Positions 27,901-36,692 of a stretch of DNA of 64,000 nt are shown here, in pieces. Position 1 is the first letter of the stretch. Each line of letters starts with the position of its first letter. The notes under the pieces are model-generated. The model made no database searches and had not been told where the DNA came from. It was given only the letters and a program-made list of their open reading frames with translations. The position numbers and the translations under genes were made by a program. This DNA is from Pelagomonas calceolata. Taxonomy: Eukaryota > Sar > Pelagophyceae > Pelagomonadales > Pelagomonadaceae. The stretch is taken from contig CAKKNE010000002.1 of NCBI GenBank assembly GCA_918797485.1, positions 710,501 to 774,500 of the forward strand. Direction: 5' to 3'.

Positions 27901-30900
27901 CGTCTGGTCTGCGGCCGACGAGGCGGCGGCGGCCGAGGTCTTCGACCTGACGACGCCGCACGAGGCCCGCGACTTCGACGCCGCTGTCGACGACGGCATC
28001 GAGGACGTGCGGCGGGACTTACGGGGGAGCATCCGGCTGGCGCCGAGCACGCCCGTCGACGACGCCGCTGGCTCGCCTGCAGCGTCGCGCGCGGCCGGCG
28101 ATCGCATCCGCGAGGCGTTTGAGTCTCGGTCGCGCGAGGCGCCAGTCCGGACGTCCGCCGAGGAGGGCCAGTCCCGGGAGGCGGCCGTCCGCGTCCGGGA
28201 GGCCTACACGGCGCGGTCGCGCGACGAGCCGGTCCTGATGGACGCGGGCGACCGCGAGGAGCCCGCCCTGACGGACGCGGCCCTCGACGCGCTGCTCCCG
28301 GCCGAGGGCTTCGCGACGCTGGCTCCTCCTTCGCCGCGGCGATCGTCGCCCCGCTTCGCCGACGAGTTCCCGATGGTCGCCGACGCCACGGCGGCAGTGT
28401 CGAGCTTCCTCTTCGGGGGGACGCCGCCGCGCGAGGGCCGCGCGGACCTCCGTCACGACGAGCGCCGCGCGGACGAGGCCGCGCCCGCACGGGTCGAGGA
28501 CGCCGACGAGTGGAGCCAGGCCGTCGACGACGCCGGCGTGCCGTACTTCGTCTCGGCGACCGGGGAGACGGCGCGCGCCGCCCCGGCGGCCTGGCTCCGG
28601 GCCGCGCGCGAAGAGCCGGGCGAGGGCGCGCAAATCCGGTCCCGGGGCAACTGGGTCGAGGCGCTTGACACATCGTCGGGCCGCGTCTACTACGCAAACG
28701 GCGCGGGCGCCGTGCAGTGGACGCGGCCGACAGTCTTTGATGACGACGACGACGAGGACGAGGACGCGCCGCAGTGGGTCTCGGCGGCGCGGCGATCGGA
28801 CGAGTTCGACGACGGCGACGGCGACGCGCGCCGCCGCGCGAGCCGCCGGTCGAGCACCGAGCTCGACTACCGCGGGCCCGCGCGTTCGACGCCGTCGGCG
28901 GCCGCGCGGCTCTTCCCCGGCGCCGGTGCCTCGTCGCCGCCGAGCGCGACGCGCGACGTGGGCGTCGGGGGCGCGTCGGCCTCGGTCCAGAGCGTCGGCA
29001 GCGGCGCTGCGGTGGTCGTGCAGAGCGTCGGAAGCGGGAACGCGTCTGCGGCGGTCCATAGTGTCGGCAGCGGCGGCGCATCGGCCTCTGTTCAGAGCGT
29101 CGGAAGCGGCGGCGCATCGGCCTCTGTTCAGAGCGTCGGGAGCGGCGTCGCATCGGCGGCGGTCCAGAGCGTCGGGAGCGGCGTCGCGGCGGCGACGACG
29201 GCGTCCGTCGGCACTGTGGCGTCGCCCGCGGTGCGCGACCAGAGCAGCGGCGGTCTTGCGTCGGCCCAGACGGCGTCCGTCGGCGTCGGCCGCGCGGCCC
29301 CGGCCGTGGCGTCGGTCGGCGTCGGGCGGCGCGCGTTCGCCGAGGTGTCGAGCGGCTCCGACGACGACGACGCCGCCGCGGCCCCGGCGCCGCCCCAGCG
29401 CGCCACCGCGGCGACCTCCACGGGCCCGCCGCCGCCGCGCACGCCGCCGCCGGCACGAGCGACCGCCAGCGCCGGCAATAGCACGCCGCGCGCGTGGGGC
29501 CGCGCGGACGCGTGGGTCGGCGACGACAGCGGCGACGACGACGGCCTCGAGGCGCTGCTCCAAGGGCACGAGGCCGGCCGCGGCACCGTGCCTCCGCCCA
29601 GGGTCGACGACGAGCCGGCGACGGACCCCCCATCCCGGAGCAGCTTCGCCGCCGCAACCGACGACGACCAAGAGGACATCTCCGTGCACGCGTGGCGGTC
29701 CGTGTCGTCGGGCAGCTCGCGGCCGTCCGCGGGGAGCCCCCGCGCGCCTGTCCGGGAGATCGCCTCAAAGAAGTCGCCGGACCACAGGCGCGGCTCGGCC
29801 GACCTCCAGGCGCGGCTCAGCAAGCTCCCGGGCTCTCCGACGAGTCCGGACCGCAAACAGGGCTCGGCCGACCTGCAGGCGCGCCTCCGCAAGCTCCCCG
29901 GCTCTCCGGCGGGACGTCCGGCGCACAAGCGGGGCTCGGCCAACCTGCAGGCGCGCCTCCGCAAGCTCCAGGCCGCGGCCCACAAGGTCGGGGCGCGCCC
30001 GGCGGCGGCGCGGTCGCCGACACGGCCGTCGCCACGCGCCGTCGAGGAGGCCGACGCGGCCTACGTGTCTCCGCGCTTCCTGCGGCGCGGCGACGGGCGG
30101 CGGTGTGCCGACGCGGCCGTGCTCGGCCAGGAGCTGCGGCGCCAGGACCAGCGCAACAAGACCGTCCTCCGGAGGCGAACGTCGATCTTCACGGCGGCCC
30201 TCGAGCTCAAGAAACTACGGGCCCAGGGCGGCGCGCTCCACTACCGCGTCTGGGACCCGCAGTCCGGGGTCGACACGTCGTGGCCGAAGAAGTACACCGG
30301 GCCCTTCGACTACGTGCCCGGGTCGGGCTCCAAGCCGCACGCGAAGCCAGCACCTACCTTCCGCTGGCGCCAGCGCGCCGACGACGAGGGCTTGCCCTAT
30401 TATGTTGATTCAAAGACGGGCGACACCGTCCGCGCCGCGCCCGAGGCCTGGGTCGCCTTTACGCGAGAGAGAGGAGACGATCTACCAACCGGCGTCGTCC
30501 GGCGCGTGGGGTCCATCTGCGAGTACCTCGACGAGAAGTCCGGTCGTGTGTACTACCACGATTCTGCGACGAGCTCGACGGCCTGGGCGCGGCCCGCCGC
30601 GTTTGCTGATGAGGAGGATCGGGCTCATGCAGTGGCGCCGCGGTCGCCGAACCGCCTCGGTGGGCTCAGAAACGCGCTGCGGCGGCGCGCGGACGTCCTT
30701 GCGATCATGGAGCGCCTCAAGGGGGCGTCGGTCAAGCTCGTGCCGCCCGAGAAGCGGAACCTCGTTGAAATGATCGACGCGCCGCCGGACTTCGCGGAGG
30801 CGCTCTCTGGCGTGCAGGCGGCGGTCGAAGCCGACGACGCGTCGGGCGTCCTTGCTGCCGTGCAGCGCCTGGTCGTCGCGTACGACAACCTGGCGGGACG

Positions 30901-30976
30901 CGTCGACGACGCCGCGGCGCGGGCTTTGCACGCGCTCGTGGAGCCGGTGTTGGGGTTGGTGCGGAGAGGGGTGTAA
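24914..30976 (+). CDS. Giant MYND-finger protein with WW-like units and short repeats (2,020 residues)
   Basis: An intronless 6-kb frame. The N-terminal ~650 residues are Ala-rich helical, perhaps ARM/HEAT-like, after a basic start. A MYND zinc finger lies at ~811-850 (CAACGQPP, CPCLTASYCSRECQRAHW, HKRAC). Two matching WW-like pairs follow: ~1199-1272 (GVPYFVSATGET, GRVYYANGAGAVQWTRP) and ~1817-1895 (GLPYYVDSKTGDT, GRVYYHDSATSSTAWARP). Between them are a VQSVGSG array (~1358-1435) and three copies of GSADLQARLRKLPG (~1627-1690). A helical domain ends the protein. It looks like a large scaffold or recruiter; catalytic residues are absent. No known protein has this arrangement as far as I can tell. 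The promoter element is 161 bp upstream. Confidence 0.75.
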   Translation: MRSPRREAASARKKRHQELAAERRQHKERAAEARKATAGGGAGALVARFQSTVAAFHLGDGGHLDAAARAIFTAADSSAAAARALSEARAPEALAAALATKPAATGQLGLACGAVSRRLPTVVAIRAVAENENAATSAHWLNACARALAVHSAEDGVCGSTMARAIASAARQNLDEPHLVLPSLHVLDRLYNGVGERRPSINCGRRASLLQLGMNGTGPARLRTTDDRLMFQIAAALDRLDDDDVATHAFASLVAAVTRHVPRTAADEAQLKLIRALAATPNDDDENDLLASVPSTEIVRLAKSGRRAACDTLAYLLQNGGARTAAVRRALRRAGDDSPERWLRAAASQVGRSARSCLRVAGALVAMKGSASLTTSQANRRTGDVEECLQAAQLTLQTASSLMASPQNVAAALNVFASAADSACRAARDRALALARAFENEYENDRAPGALGEKAAALALATLSAPEAAADALEAALGLGGGDAQACYEALRPRKAAEAIATVVDNAAAILDQRRIQSDDGAPQLDFADEGAHAAAAQVHAWCRLAAALHSHEARARPADPLLREALRPAVCAARASLSAATQLDLDALDRAVAFVAAATGVDDDSSSDGVVDSATGRGGSGRAEDFRPEGSERAPASNSAREEEEAYAAAAYDEDRNGQTDTMALRRSLEGSQVALRRLAADLGSTNTTVAPAPPPPPPQDALRRARAPDIIAVDDAVPAARDDVAFDVAPADPRSPRPDRSPAFAASIKRPAFFADSDEAAFRPGGPVQHTPPRSPVQREVFADDYDEAEEAVETDDGQTADDEEDDDVCAACGQPPTMRCPCLTASYCSRECQRAHWRTHKRACPLRRSRASSRTASEVSVAAEPVVAAQSTQIGDRRSAVEGEAYAASTAATYDGSTASGADADTDEWSRSRAYSAASAPSTAAVYDGSAASGAGEDTDEGSREGPARSRESPTRDDVTAARLAAARQAQAPAPADGSSTPRAESPQEKFVRVWSAADEAAAAEVFDLTTPHEARDFDAAVDDGIEDVRRDLRGSIRLAPSTPVDDAAGSPAASRAAGDRIREAFESRSREAPVRTSAEEGQSREAAVRVREAYTARSRDEPVLMDAGDREEPALTDAALDALLPAEGFATLAPPSPRRSSPRFADEFPMVADATAAVSSFLFGGTPPREGRADLRHDERRADEAAPARVEDADEWSQAVDDAGVPYFVSATGETARAAPAAWLRAAREEPGEGAQIRSRGNWVEALDTSSGRVYYANGAGAVQWTRPTVFDDDDDEDEDAPQWVSAARRSDEFDDGDGDARRRASRRSSTELDYRGPARSTPSAAARLFPGAGASSPPSATRDVGVGGASASVQSVGSGAAVVVQSVGSGNASAAVHSVGSGGASASVQSVGSGGASASVQSVGSGVASAAVQSVGSGVAAATTASVGTVASPAVRDQSSGGLASAQTASVGVGRAAPAVASVGVGRRAFAEVSSGSDDDDAAAAPAPPQRATAATSTGPPPPRTPPPARATASAGNSTPRAWGRADAWVGDDSGDDDGLEALLQGHEAGRGTVPPPRVDDEPATDPPSRSSFAAATDDDQEDISVHAWRSVSSGSSRPSAGSPRAPVREIASKKSPDHRRGSADLQARLSKLPGSPTSPDRKQGSADLQARLRKLPGSPAGRPAHKRGSANLQARLRKLQAAAHKVGARPAAARSPTRPSPRAVEEADAAYVSPRFLRRGDGRRCADAAVLGQELRRQDQRNKTVLRRRTSIFTAALELKKLRAQGGALHYRVWDPQSGVDTSWPKKYTGPFDYVPGSGSKPHAKPAPTFRWRQRADDEGLPYYVDSKTGDTVRAAPEAWVAFTRERGDDLPTGVVRRVGSICEYLDEKSGRVYYHDSATSSTAWARPAAFADEEDRAHAVAPRSPNRLGGLRNALRRRADVLAIMERLKGASVKLVPPEKRNLVEMIDAPPDFAEALSGVQAAVEADDASGVLAAVQRLVVAYDNLAGRVDDAAARALHALVEPVLGLVRRGV
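28970..29230 (+). repeat. Coding tandem repeat VQSVGSG
   Basis: About seven units of roughly 30-36 bases encode (S/A)VQSVGSG(G/V)AS. Some neighbouring units are almost identical at the DNA level, which indicates recent unit duplication. Confidence 0.75.
29780..29985 (+). repeat. Coding tandem repeat GSADLQARLRKLPG
   Basis: Three units of ~72-75 bases, each encoding a basic amphipathic helix RGSADLQARLRKLPGSP. Confidence 0.75.
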
Positions 30977-31068
30977 GTTGTTTCCTTTACTTGTCCGTAG
31001 CCGTCTAGAAAGACGCCACCGACACGTGCCCCTCGTATATTTGTAAATATGACCTTAATGGTAGTCTC

Positions 31069-31805
31069 CTACTCGTCACCGTTAGTCCGCGAGAAGTCTT
31101 CGACCGGTCCCGGCGGCGGCTTGAAGAACTCAACCGGTCCGTCGATCATATCGCCATCTAAAACCTTGTCCCATCCCGAGAGCGCCATACCGCTGATCGC
31201 GATCCGGCCCGGCTTAGGGCTGAAGACGACGATGCAGCTGTTGACAGTAATGCTAAAATGAGCGAGGCAGTTCGGCGCGAGAGGTTGGACCGTGCGGTGC
31301 AGGACGTGCTTCCAGCCCGCACACGCCGCCCCGGGCAGATCGATATGTTTATGGTGTTGCGTCCAATTCGTCACGAGACCGACGCGCGGCGGCGGCGCGT
31401 CGTCCGGGACTACGAGAGGAGGCGCCGTATCGTTCACTATTTTCCGAATGCCGGCCGGCGAGAATGACGGCGGGTCAACCTCCAACACTACTTGGTAATT
31501 GCCGCTCGCCGTGCCCTCGACGCCGGCGGCCTTAGGTTCGGCTGGCCGTCTACGGTCTTGAGGCGGCCGGCGAGCCACGGGTTCGCGCGGAGCATGTCGC
31601 CGGCGCGCTTCGTGAGGAATTCTACTGGCGGGTTCGTGCCTTCAAACATGTCGGCGACGCCGACGGCGGCCTCGCCGAGGTTGAACGTCTCTGTTGTCAT
31701 GAGCTCTACGGAGAATGTCGAGGGTGGTGCCGACGGCGGCGGCGTCGAGGGAGTCGGCGGCGGCGTAGAGGGCGGTGTCGTGGACGGCGTCGTGTTCTCA
31801 GACAT
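31069..31805 (-). CDS. Acyltransferase/condensation-like protein, probably two exons
   Basis: Two frames on the - strand must be joined. The first (from ATG 31805) has a Thr/Pro-rich head and then MLRANPWLAGRL, the usual early motif of wax-synthase/condensation-like acyltransferases. The second continues LEVDPPSFSPAG, TNWTQHHKHIDLPG and LAHFSITVNSCIVVFSPKPG. A 59-bp GC-AG intron at 31488-31546 joins them in frame (complement(31069..31487, 31547..31805), 225 residues). A frameshift is the alternative. The protein is only about half the family's length and the HHxxxDG catalytic motif is not seen, so function is doubtful; TQHHKHID is the nearest match. Confidence 0.45.
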
Positions 31806-32179
31806 GATGGCTGGCTGTGGATGGCTTAAGTTGGTGGCTGCTGTGTGCTGTATTGGTGAAATCGCTCTCGTCTGCGCGAGCGCGGTAGTTATTATTATTC
31901 GTTGGGGTAGTTGTCGATGGGCTTTGTCCTTCGACGCGTAAATCTGATGTTTTGATGTGAGCGATGGCTAGATGGCTCGAGAAGCTTGTGAAAAGCGGCT
32001 GCTTTGCGGGCTCCTAGAGCAGTCTCCTAGAGACCTCGGGCATCGCCGCAAAAAGAACGGAGACCTGGTCTTAAATGCAATTAATATGTAAGAGAAGCGT
32101 AAGCGGGCGGGAATAGAAAGCGAAGACTCCTCACCTCCGCCGCGGCACGACGGCGGCCGCGTGCGCCACGAGCGACTAA
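31806..32179. other. Intergenic region (374 bp)
   Basis: Upstream of the acyltransferase-like gene and downstream of the membrane-protein gene. It lacks the common promoter element and is slightly AT-richer at 32040-32100. Nothing else recognised. Confidence 0.4.
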
Positions 32180-32938
32180 TCACCCGCGCTTCGCCTTCGG
32201 CTCGGCCGCCGCGACGACCGCCGCGGCGTACGCGACGAGCAACCCGCCACCTACCAAAACGACCTGCGACAAGCCACCAAGCCCGTGCAGCGCCTCGGCC
32301 ATGCTCCCGCCGATCATGCCCGCGGGCGGCGCCTCGTGCCAGCCGAGGCCGATCGCGTTGCCCGAGAACAAGCACGCCGAGCCGATCACCTTCAGGGCCT
32401 GGCCCTGGCGCGACTGGATCGGGGCCGCGTGCATCGCCACCAACACAAGCGAATTGGCCACGAGGAAGCACACGGAAGCCACCTGCGCCAGGGCACCCCT
32501 GCCCGTCGCCCCTACAACCACAAGAGTCGCGCAGCCGCAGCAGCCCGTGGCGATGGCAATTCTAAGGACCAGCCGCGTCTGCCGCGTGCAGCCCGCGGCC
32601 AGGTCGGCGAACGTGACGCCCAGGCTCAGGCCCGCGAGCGCGGCTACGGTAATCGGCACCTTGACCCCTATGCAGCCGCCGGCGAAGAGCGCGAAGAGGC
32701 AGGTGACGCCGGCGAGGTAGCACTTGTCCCCGCGCGCGAGCGCCGGCTTCTTGAACGAGAGGCTGCAGTGGCCCGCGAAGAGGCTCGCGGCGCCCAACGC
32801 CTTGAGCACGGCCGGGAGCGGCGCGCCGCCCGCGTAGGCCTCGTTCAGGAGCTTCAATAAGCCTAAAAAGCAGGGCGCCGCCAGGCTCGCGGCCGTCAGG
32901 ACGCCGGGCAGGAGGACGGCTGCATTCATGCTTGCCAT
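32180..32938 (-). CDS. Multi-pass membrane protein, unknown
   Basis: A 252-residue hydrophobic protein starting at ATG 32938 with about seven predicted membrane segments (for example VLTAASLAAPCFLGLLKLL, AGVTCLFALFAGGCIGV, VVLVGGGLLVAYAAAVV). Repeating SLFAGHCSLSFKK and CLFSGNAIGLGWHE segments suggest an internal duplication of a roughly four-helix unit. The short C-terminal tail is basic. I do not recognise the family. The ATG chosen is the first in frame; codons upstream are non-ATG. A well-kept promoter element lies 119 bp upstream (33057-33083). Confidence 0.6.
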   Translation of the reverse strand: MASMNAAVLLPGVLTAASLAAPCFLGLLKLLNEAYAGGAPLPAVLKALGAASLFAGHCSLSFKKPALARGDKCYLAGVTCLFALFAGGCIGVKVPITVAALAGLSLGVTFADLAAGCTRQTRLVLRIAIATGCCGCATLVVVGATGRGALAQVASVCFLVANSLVLVAMHAAPIQSRQGQALKVIGSACLFSGNAIGLGWHEAPPAGMIGGSMAEALHGLGGLSQVVLVGGGLLVAYAAAVVAAAEPKAKRG

Positions 32939-33056
32939 CGCTGCGATAGCGTGATTTGTGACAGGTGCTGGGAGTGCGGCTATGAAACTGCAGCTTCTTT
33001 GCAACTTGTGCTATTAATGCGGCAAGACAAGCAGGTTTGCACGAAACGCGAGTCGA

Positions 33057-33083
33057 GCTAGCGGCAGGTAAGACATACTAGCA
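33057..33083. promoter_or_regulatory. TGCTAGTATGTCTTAC promoter element (reverse orientation)
   Basis: GCTAGCGGCAGGTAAGACAT then ACTAGCA. The core has an extra AT; 119 bp before the membrane-protein ATG at 32938. Confidence 0.6.
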
Positions 33084-33301
33084 AGCAAACTCGGAACGCG
33101 TATGCAGCCGTTTGAGTACCGTTCCGTTCGCTACTAGTCCAAAGAGATCAATGGGACACTTCCTGGGGGGCCGAAAAAATAATTTTTTTAATTCGCGATA
33201 TTGACGGTCCCACCATGGCGGGCCGCGTCGGTGGAATCCTGTCGATTCGTGGTCCTGAGGTCTCCCCGAGGTCGTCTAGGATCATACTCGACGTGGGCAA
33301 T

Positions 33302-33448
33302 CGCCTACGCCGCATGCGCGGGCGCTTCCCGCTTCAGATACATCTGCCAAGATGCATCTCAAGCCAGATGTCTCCAACACAAAATGCCAAGGTTTTGGAT
33401 CCAGAGCTCTCTGGGGAGCTCCAAGTACGGGCGCATGCGGCGTAGGCG
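33302..33448. repeat. 18-bp perfect inverted repeat, 111-bp spacer
   Basis: CGCCTACGCCGCATGCGC at 33302-33319 pairs with GCGCATGCGGCGTAGGCG at 33431-33448, and five of seven outer bases also pair. A cruciform, a structured RNA or the remains of a small inverted-repeat transposon are all possible. Confidence 0.7.
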
Positions 33449-33599
33449 ACTACCCGACCCCAGACCTATCCCAGAGGGAGCCCGAGAGCCGATCTACATG
33501 CGAAAAAAGTAAACAATTTGGGCCCGATGGCGCCCCGTTCCCGGTGAAAACGTCAATTACCCGAGGGCCCCCAGGAACTGTAATAGCGGTCTCGTCGGA

Positions 33600-34470
33600 C
33601 CCTATACTACCCCACCGATAGTCAATTACAAGTATAGGACATCTACATCATAAGAAGGGTACTTTTGGCTGCCCACGCACGGGACGTGAACATCTGCATC
33701 TGGACCTCGCGGAAGTCGGTCGATCATGGAACAAATGATTGCGTCATGGTCCATGCTGATGGTACACGGGCTGATGGTCGCAGGCCCATGTTTTATGCCC
33801 ATTTGTAGAAGATGCTGGGCTCGCGAGACCGAGCAACCGCGGGTGGTAAACTGGACCTTTCATCCAATGTAGCTGTCACTCAGGCCGGTTATCTGGCCTT
33901 TCCTACAACTAAGGCGCCTGAAACGCAAATTTATTGTACAAACCACCGGTCTGGGGCCTTTCTGGTGTTCCGTCAACGCACCGTCGTTCGCGGAGAACGG
34001 GCAAGTCGGTCGATTGTGAATAGAACAACGGGATTATGGTCCACCTGGATAGTGGCGTCGCTGATACTCGCAGGTTTAGGTTCTGATGTCGTTTTCGCAA
34101 AAACTTGGGGGCGCCGAGTCGCAGTTTCGCGAGGCTTTGACGGGTCATCTAAAATAGCTCAGTAGCCGCTGATTCGGCCTAAATGGACTCTACCACTAAC
34201 AAACGGATGGAAACGAACATAAACTCGGGAGTTGTCTAGTAGAATTCTTTTCCCGCCCTCCGAGCGCGGGCCGTCGGCTCCGGTTCCGTCGGATATGTAT
34301 GAAAACTGGGCTGGAGTTGATATAATGTCCCATTTGGACGGTAGATGGCGGCGTCAATCGCTGGTGTACTTTGGCAAGCCGTAAGCCTTATACGTGAATG
34401 TCGCGGGCGGTGCCTTCCGGGAGGCGCGAGGGTATGTTCCCGGGCCGCTACTCTGAAATCTTTGGTCGCG
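33600..34470. repeat. Three degenerate tandem units of about 290 bp
   Basis: AAGTCGGTCGAT occurs at 33713 and 34003. TCATGGTCCA (33744), TTATGGTCCA (34034) and ATAATGTCCC (34322) stay in the same register at 288-290 bp, with further weak matches such as CTACCACTAAC/CTACAACTAAG. Identity is low, so the array is old. Confidence 0.5.
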
Positions 34471-34538
34471 GCGAACGACTAGGATGTGTTCTGAATTTTG
34501 GTCATTCTTTTGACACTATCGAGGCGTATCTTTCAATT

Positions 34539-34563
34539 TGCTAGTGTGTCGATTACGCTAGCT
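34539..34563. promoter_or_regulatory. Promoter element without an assigned gene
   Basis: TGCTAGTGTGTCGATTAC then GCTAGCT. Downstream there is only a 46-codon frame from ATG 34637 and the tail of the opposite gene, so a short or non-coding transcript is possible. Confidence 0.5.
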
Positions 34564-34795
34564 CCGTTACTCGCGCCTTGCATCTTTCGCAGCCGGCAAA
34601 CGCCTTCGAAGACAGACAGGAGTACGTAGAAGGCAGAATGGAGTACATGGAAATATATTCCGGGCGCTCGCACTCAGCCACGGTGGGAATCTTGGAGTCA
34701 CTCGACGCCATCGACGCGAAGATATATATCATATACTTACCGGGCCGGGAACGCGCGCGAGGGATTTTTATATAAACTACAGAACAGGGGGTCGA

Positions 34796-36463
34796 TCACT
34801 CGGACGCCATCTTCGCCTCGAATTGCCCCGCGAGCGACCGCGCCGCGCGCAGCCAGAGGAAGATGACGCCGAAGAGGATCGTGGCCAGGTACGGCGTGCA
34901 CGCCGCGAGCGACCCGAGCGACAAAATGAGCATCTGCTGCACGAGCGCGCCGCCGCTCTTCCCGAGCGGGTTCCCAATCACGTCGACCGCGGCCTTGCCC
35001 TTGGTTTTTTGTTCGGCATCTAACGGTATGTAGGCCATCTCCTTGCACGGGTCGAACAACGCGTACTTTGTGGATTTCGACGCGATGTTTTGGGCTGCTC
35101 CTACTAGTACCGCGAGCATCAGCGGCGTCGTACCGAGCGCCCCACAGAGCGGCGCCCAGACGCCCGGCTTTAGTACGAGTGAGAAGAACACGCAACCGGT
35201 AGCTAACAACGTGACAGGCGTCACGGCCGCGGCGACGCCCCACCCAAACTTCTTCAGTATTCTTTGCCCCGCCAACATCATGAACAACGTCACGCCGCCC
35301 GTAGTAGAAGAAAAAGCCCCCATAAATGCCGAATAGGCCGCGGGGTCCGGGAAGCGCCTCTTGAGATTCGCCTTCCACGTCACCTCGACGATGTTGATGG
35401 CCATGCCGTAGCCGATCACTAACGTAGCCAGATCCCGGATGTACTTCGACTGCGCTAGGTATTTAGCAGAATCCCTCATGGACATCTTCGTTTTGGTCTT
35501 CGACTTTTTTAGAGTACTGGGATCGACACACCTCGGGTCAGTAACTACTTGCCGCTGCATGTACTCATAAGCTCCTAAGAGCACACCACCACTTGCGACA
35601 ACACCGCCCATCAATAGCTTGAGAGATAGGCCCCACGCCGCGGCTGGGTCGGCCGCCCCAGCTCTCAACTTGGACACGATCCTCACAAACTGCCCACTAA
35701 ACACCAACGCGACGTTCGCGAACAGACCGAAGAGGGGGTAGTACTTTTTCGCTTCGTTGACACTGACGACGGAATTCGCAAAGCCCCAGAACAACAGCGA
35801 AGCGACCACGGACCCCCAGAGCTCCGCCGCCAGGTAGAAGAGCGAGAAGGTCCAGTTTCTTATCACGGCTATCGGTGCCTGGAAGGAGCCTGGTAGGATC
35901 TTTTGAGCCGCGTCAGCTAGGCCGTGCGGATGTAATGAGCCAATGTTCGGGTACAAAAGCCAAGCAAACGCTGCGAAGAACCCTAAAAACGTCGACACGA
36001 CGCCCCGAAACACCTGGGGCTGGCTGAAGCGGTTCGATAACGAGCCGTAGAGTACGGTAAACGCAATGGCCCCCGGTAAATTCACATACGTCTTGAGAAA
36101 CGGGATGATCTCGGCTCCTGATTTGGGGGCTGTGACTACTAACACATCTTTCGTATCTCTCAGGATCGTGTAGTTAAATAAAATACAAAAGAAGATGAGC
36201 GCGAGCGGGACGACCTTCTTCGTCTCTGGGCTTGCCAAGATGGCCTTGAGGCCGCGCTGTTGCGGCTCGGGCTCGACCGCGGCGGCGGCCGCGTCGGTAG
36301 CGTAGAGCGTGCTGTGCGACGTGCGCAGCGCGTACGGAATTGCAGGGCCCCTTGGGTTCATCATCGCCCGTGCGCGCCCTGCAACGCGCAGCTGCGGGCG
36401 CGGGACGCGGAGCGCCTGGGCATGGCCACTGAGGATGAGCACGGCTGCGAAATGCCGTGCCAT
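34796..36463 (-). CDS. Plastid-type ATP/ADP translocase (NTT family)
   Basis: A 555-residue transporter exchanging ATP, ADP or other nucleotides across the plastid envelope, of the bacterial-like TlcA/NTT family. Around 11-12 membrane helices follow the family pattern: LALIFFCILFNYTILRDTKD, then FWGFANSVVSVNEAKKYYPLFG, DLATLVIGYGMAINIVEVTWK and the SKYALFDPCKEMAYIPLD loop (all strongly conserved), and KSGGALVQQ near the end. The N-terminus (LILSGHAQALRVPRP) reads as a signal peptide followed by an ALRVP-type transit sequence, as expected for a complex plastid of red-algal origin. Intronless. No good promoter element within 230 bp upstream. Confidence 0.92.
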   Translation of the reverse strand: MARHFAAVLILSGHAQALRVPRPQLRVAGRARAMMNPRGPAIPYALRTSHSTLYATDAAAAAVEPEPQQRGLKAILASPETKKVVPLALIFFCILFNYTILRDTKDVLVVTAPKSGAEIIPFLKTYVNLPGAIAFTVLYGSLSNRFSQPQVFRGVVSTFLGFFAAFAWLLYPNIGSLHPHGLADAAQKILPGSFQAPIAVIRNWTFSLFYLAAELWGSVVASLLFWGFANSVVSVNEAKKYYPLFGLFANVALVFSGQFVRIVSKLRAGAADPAAAWGLSLKLLMGGVVASGGVLLGAYEYMQRQVVTDPRCVDPSTLKKSKTKTKMSMRDSAKYLAQSKYIRDLATLVIGYGMAINIVEVTWKANLKRRFPDPAAYSAFMGAFSSTTGGVTLFMMLAGQRILKKFGWGVAAAVTPVTLLATGCVFFSLVLKPGVWAPLCGALGTTPLMLAVLVGAAQNIASKSTKYALFDPCKEMAYIPLDAEQKTKGKAAVDVIGNPLGKSGGALVQQMLILSLGSLAACTPYLATILFGVIFLWLRAARSLAGQFEAKMASE

Positions 36464-36692
36464 CTTTATTTATTTGGCCGTAAAGAGGCCGGTTTCACTC
36501 GAAGTGCGTCTTCTTATTTTGTTTTGAGGAGTAGACCCCGCACCGTTTTAAGTGGCGCTTTGGAGGGTTGATACTGGGCCTTCGAGCCGTCCTGGGACGG
36601 CTCAGACGAGACCCAGCCGATTTGCCAATGTCATAGTGAGCTTTTGCATCTCAGGCACTGCGAGGTGCTTGTACTCCTGCGCAAGTGGCAAA

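Larger units (their letters stand above)
32939..34795. other. Gene-poor region (1.86 kb) of lower GC
   Basis: No recognisable gene. It contains two promoter elements at its edges, an 18-bp inverted repeat (33302-33448) and three degenerate ~290-bp tandem units (~33600-34470). Its base composition is clearly less GC-rich than its neighbours, and open frames are short and low quality. Confidence 0.65.

Noticed and set aside
27798-29768. 656-codon - strand frame inside the giant gene
   Set aside because: Arg/Pro/Ala-rich shadow. The + frame has a MYND finger, WW-like units and repeats.
34733-34741. ATACTTACC, the start of U1 snRNA
   Set aside because: The following bases do not match U1, and it is in the 3' flank of the plastid translocase; on the other strand it is simply a donor-like GGTAAGTAT.
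34578-34775. 65-codon frame after the orphan promoter element
   Set aside because: Begins with TTG, has no domain and is of doubtful coding quality; only the 46 codons from ATG 34637 could be a peptide.
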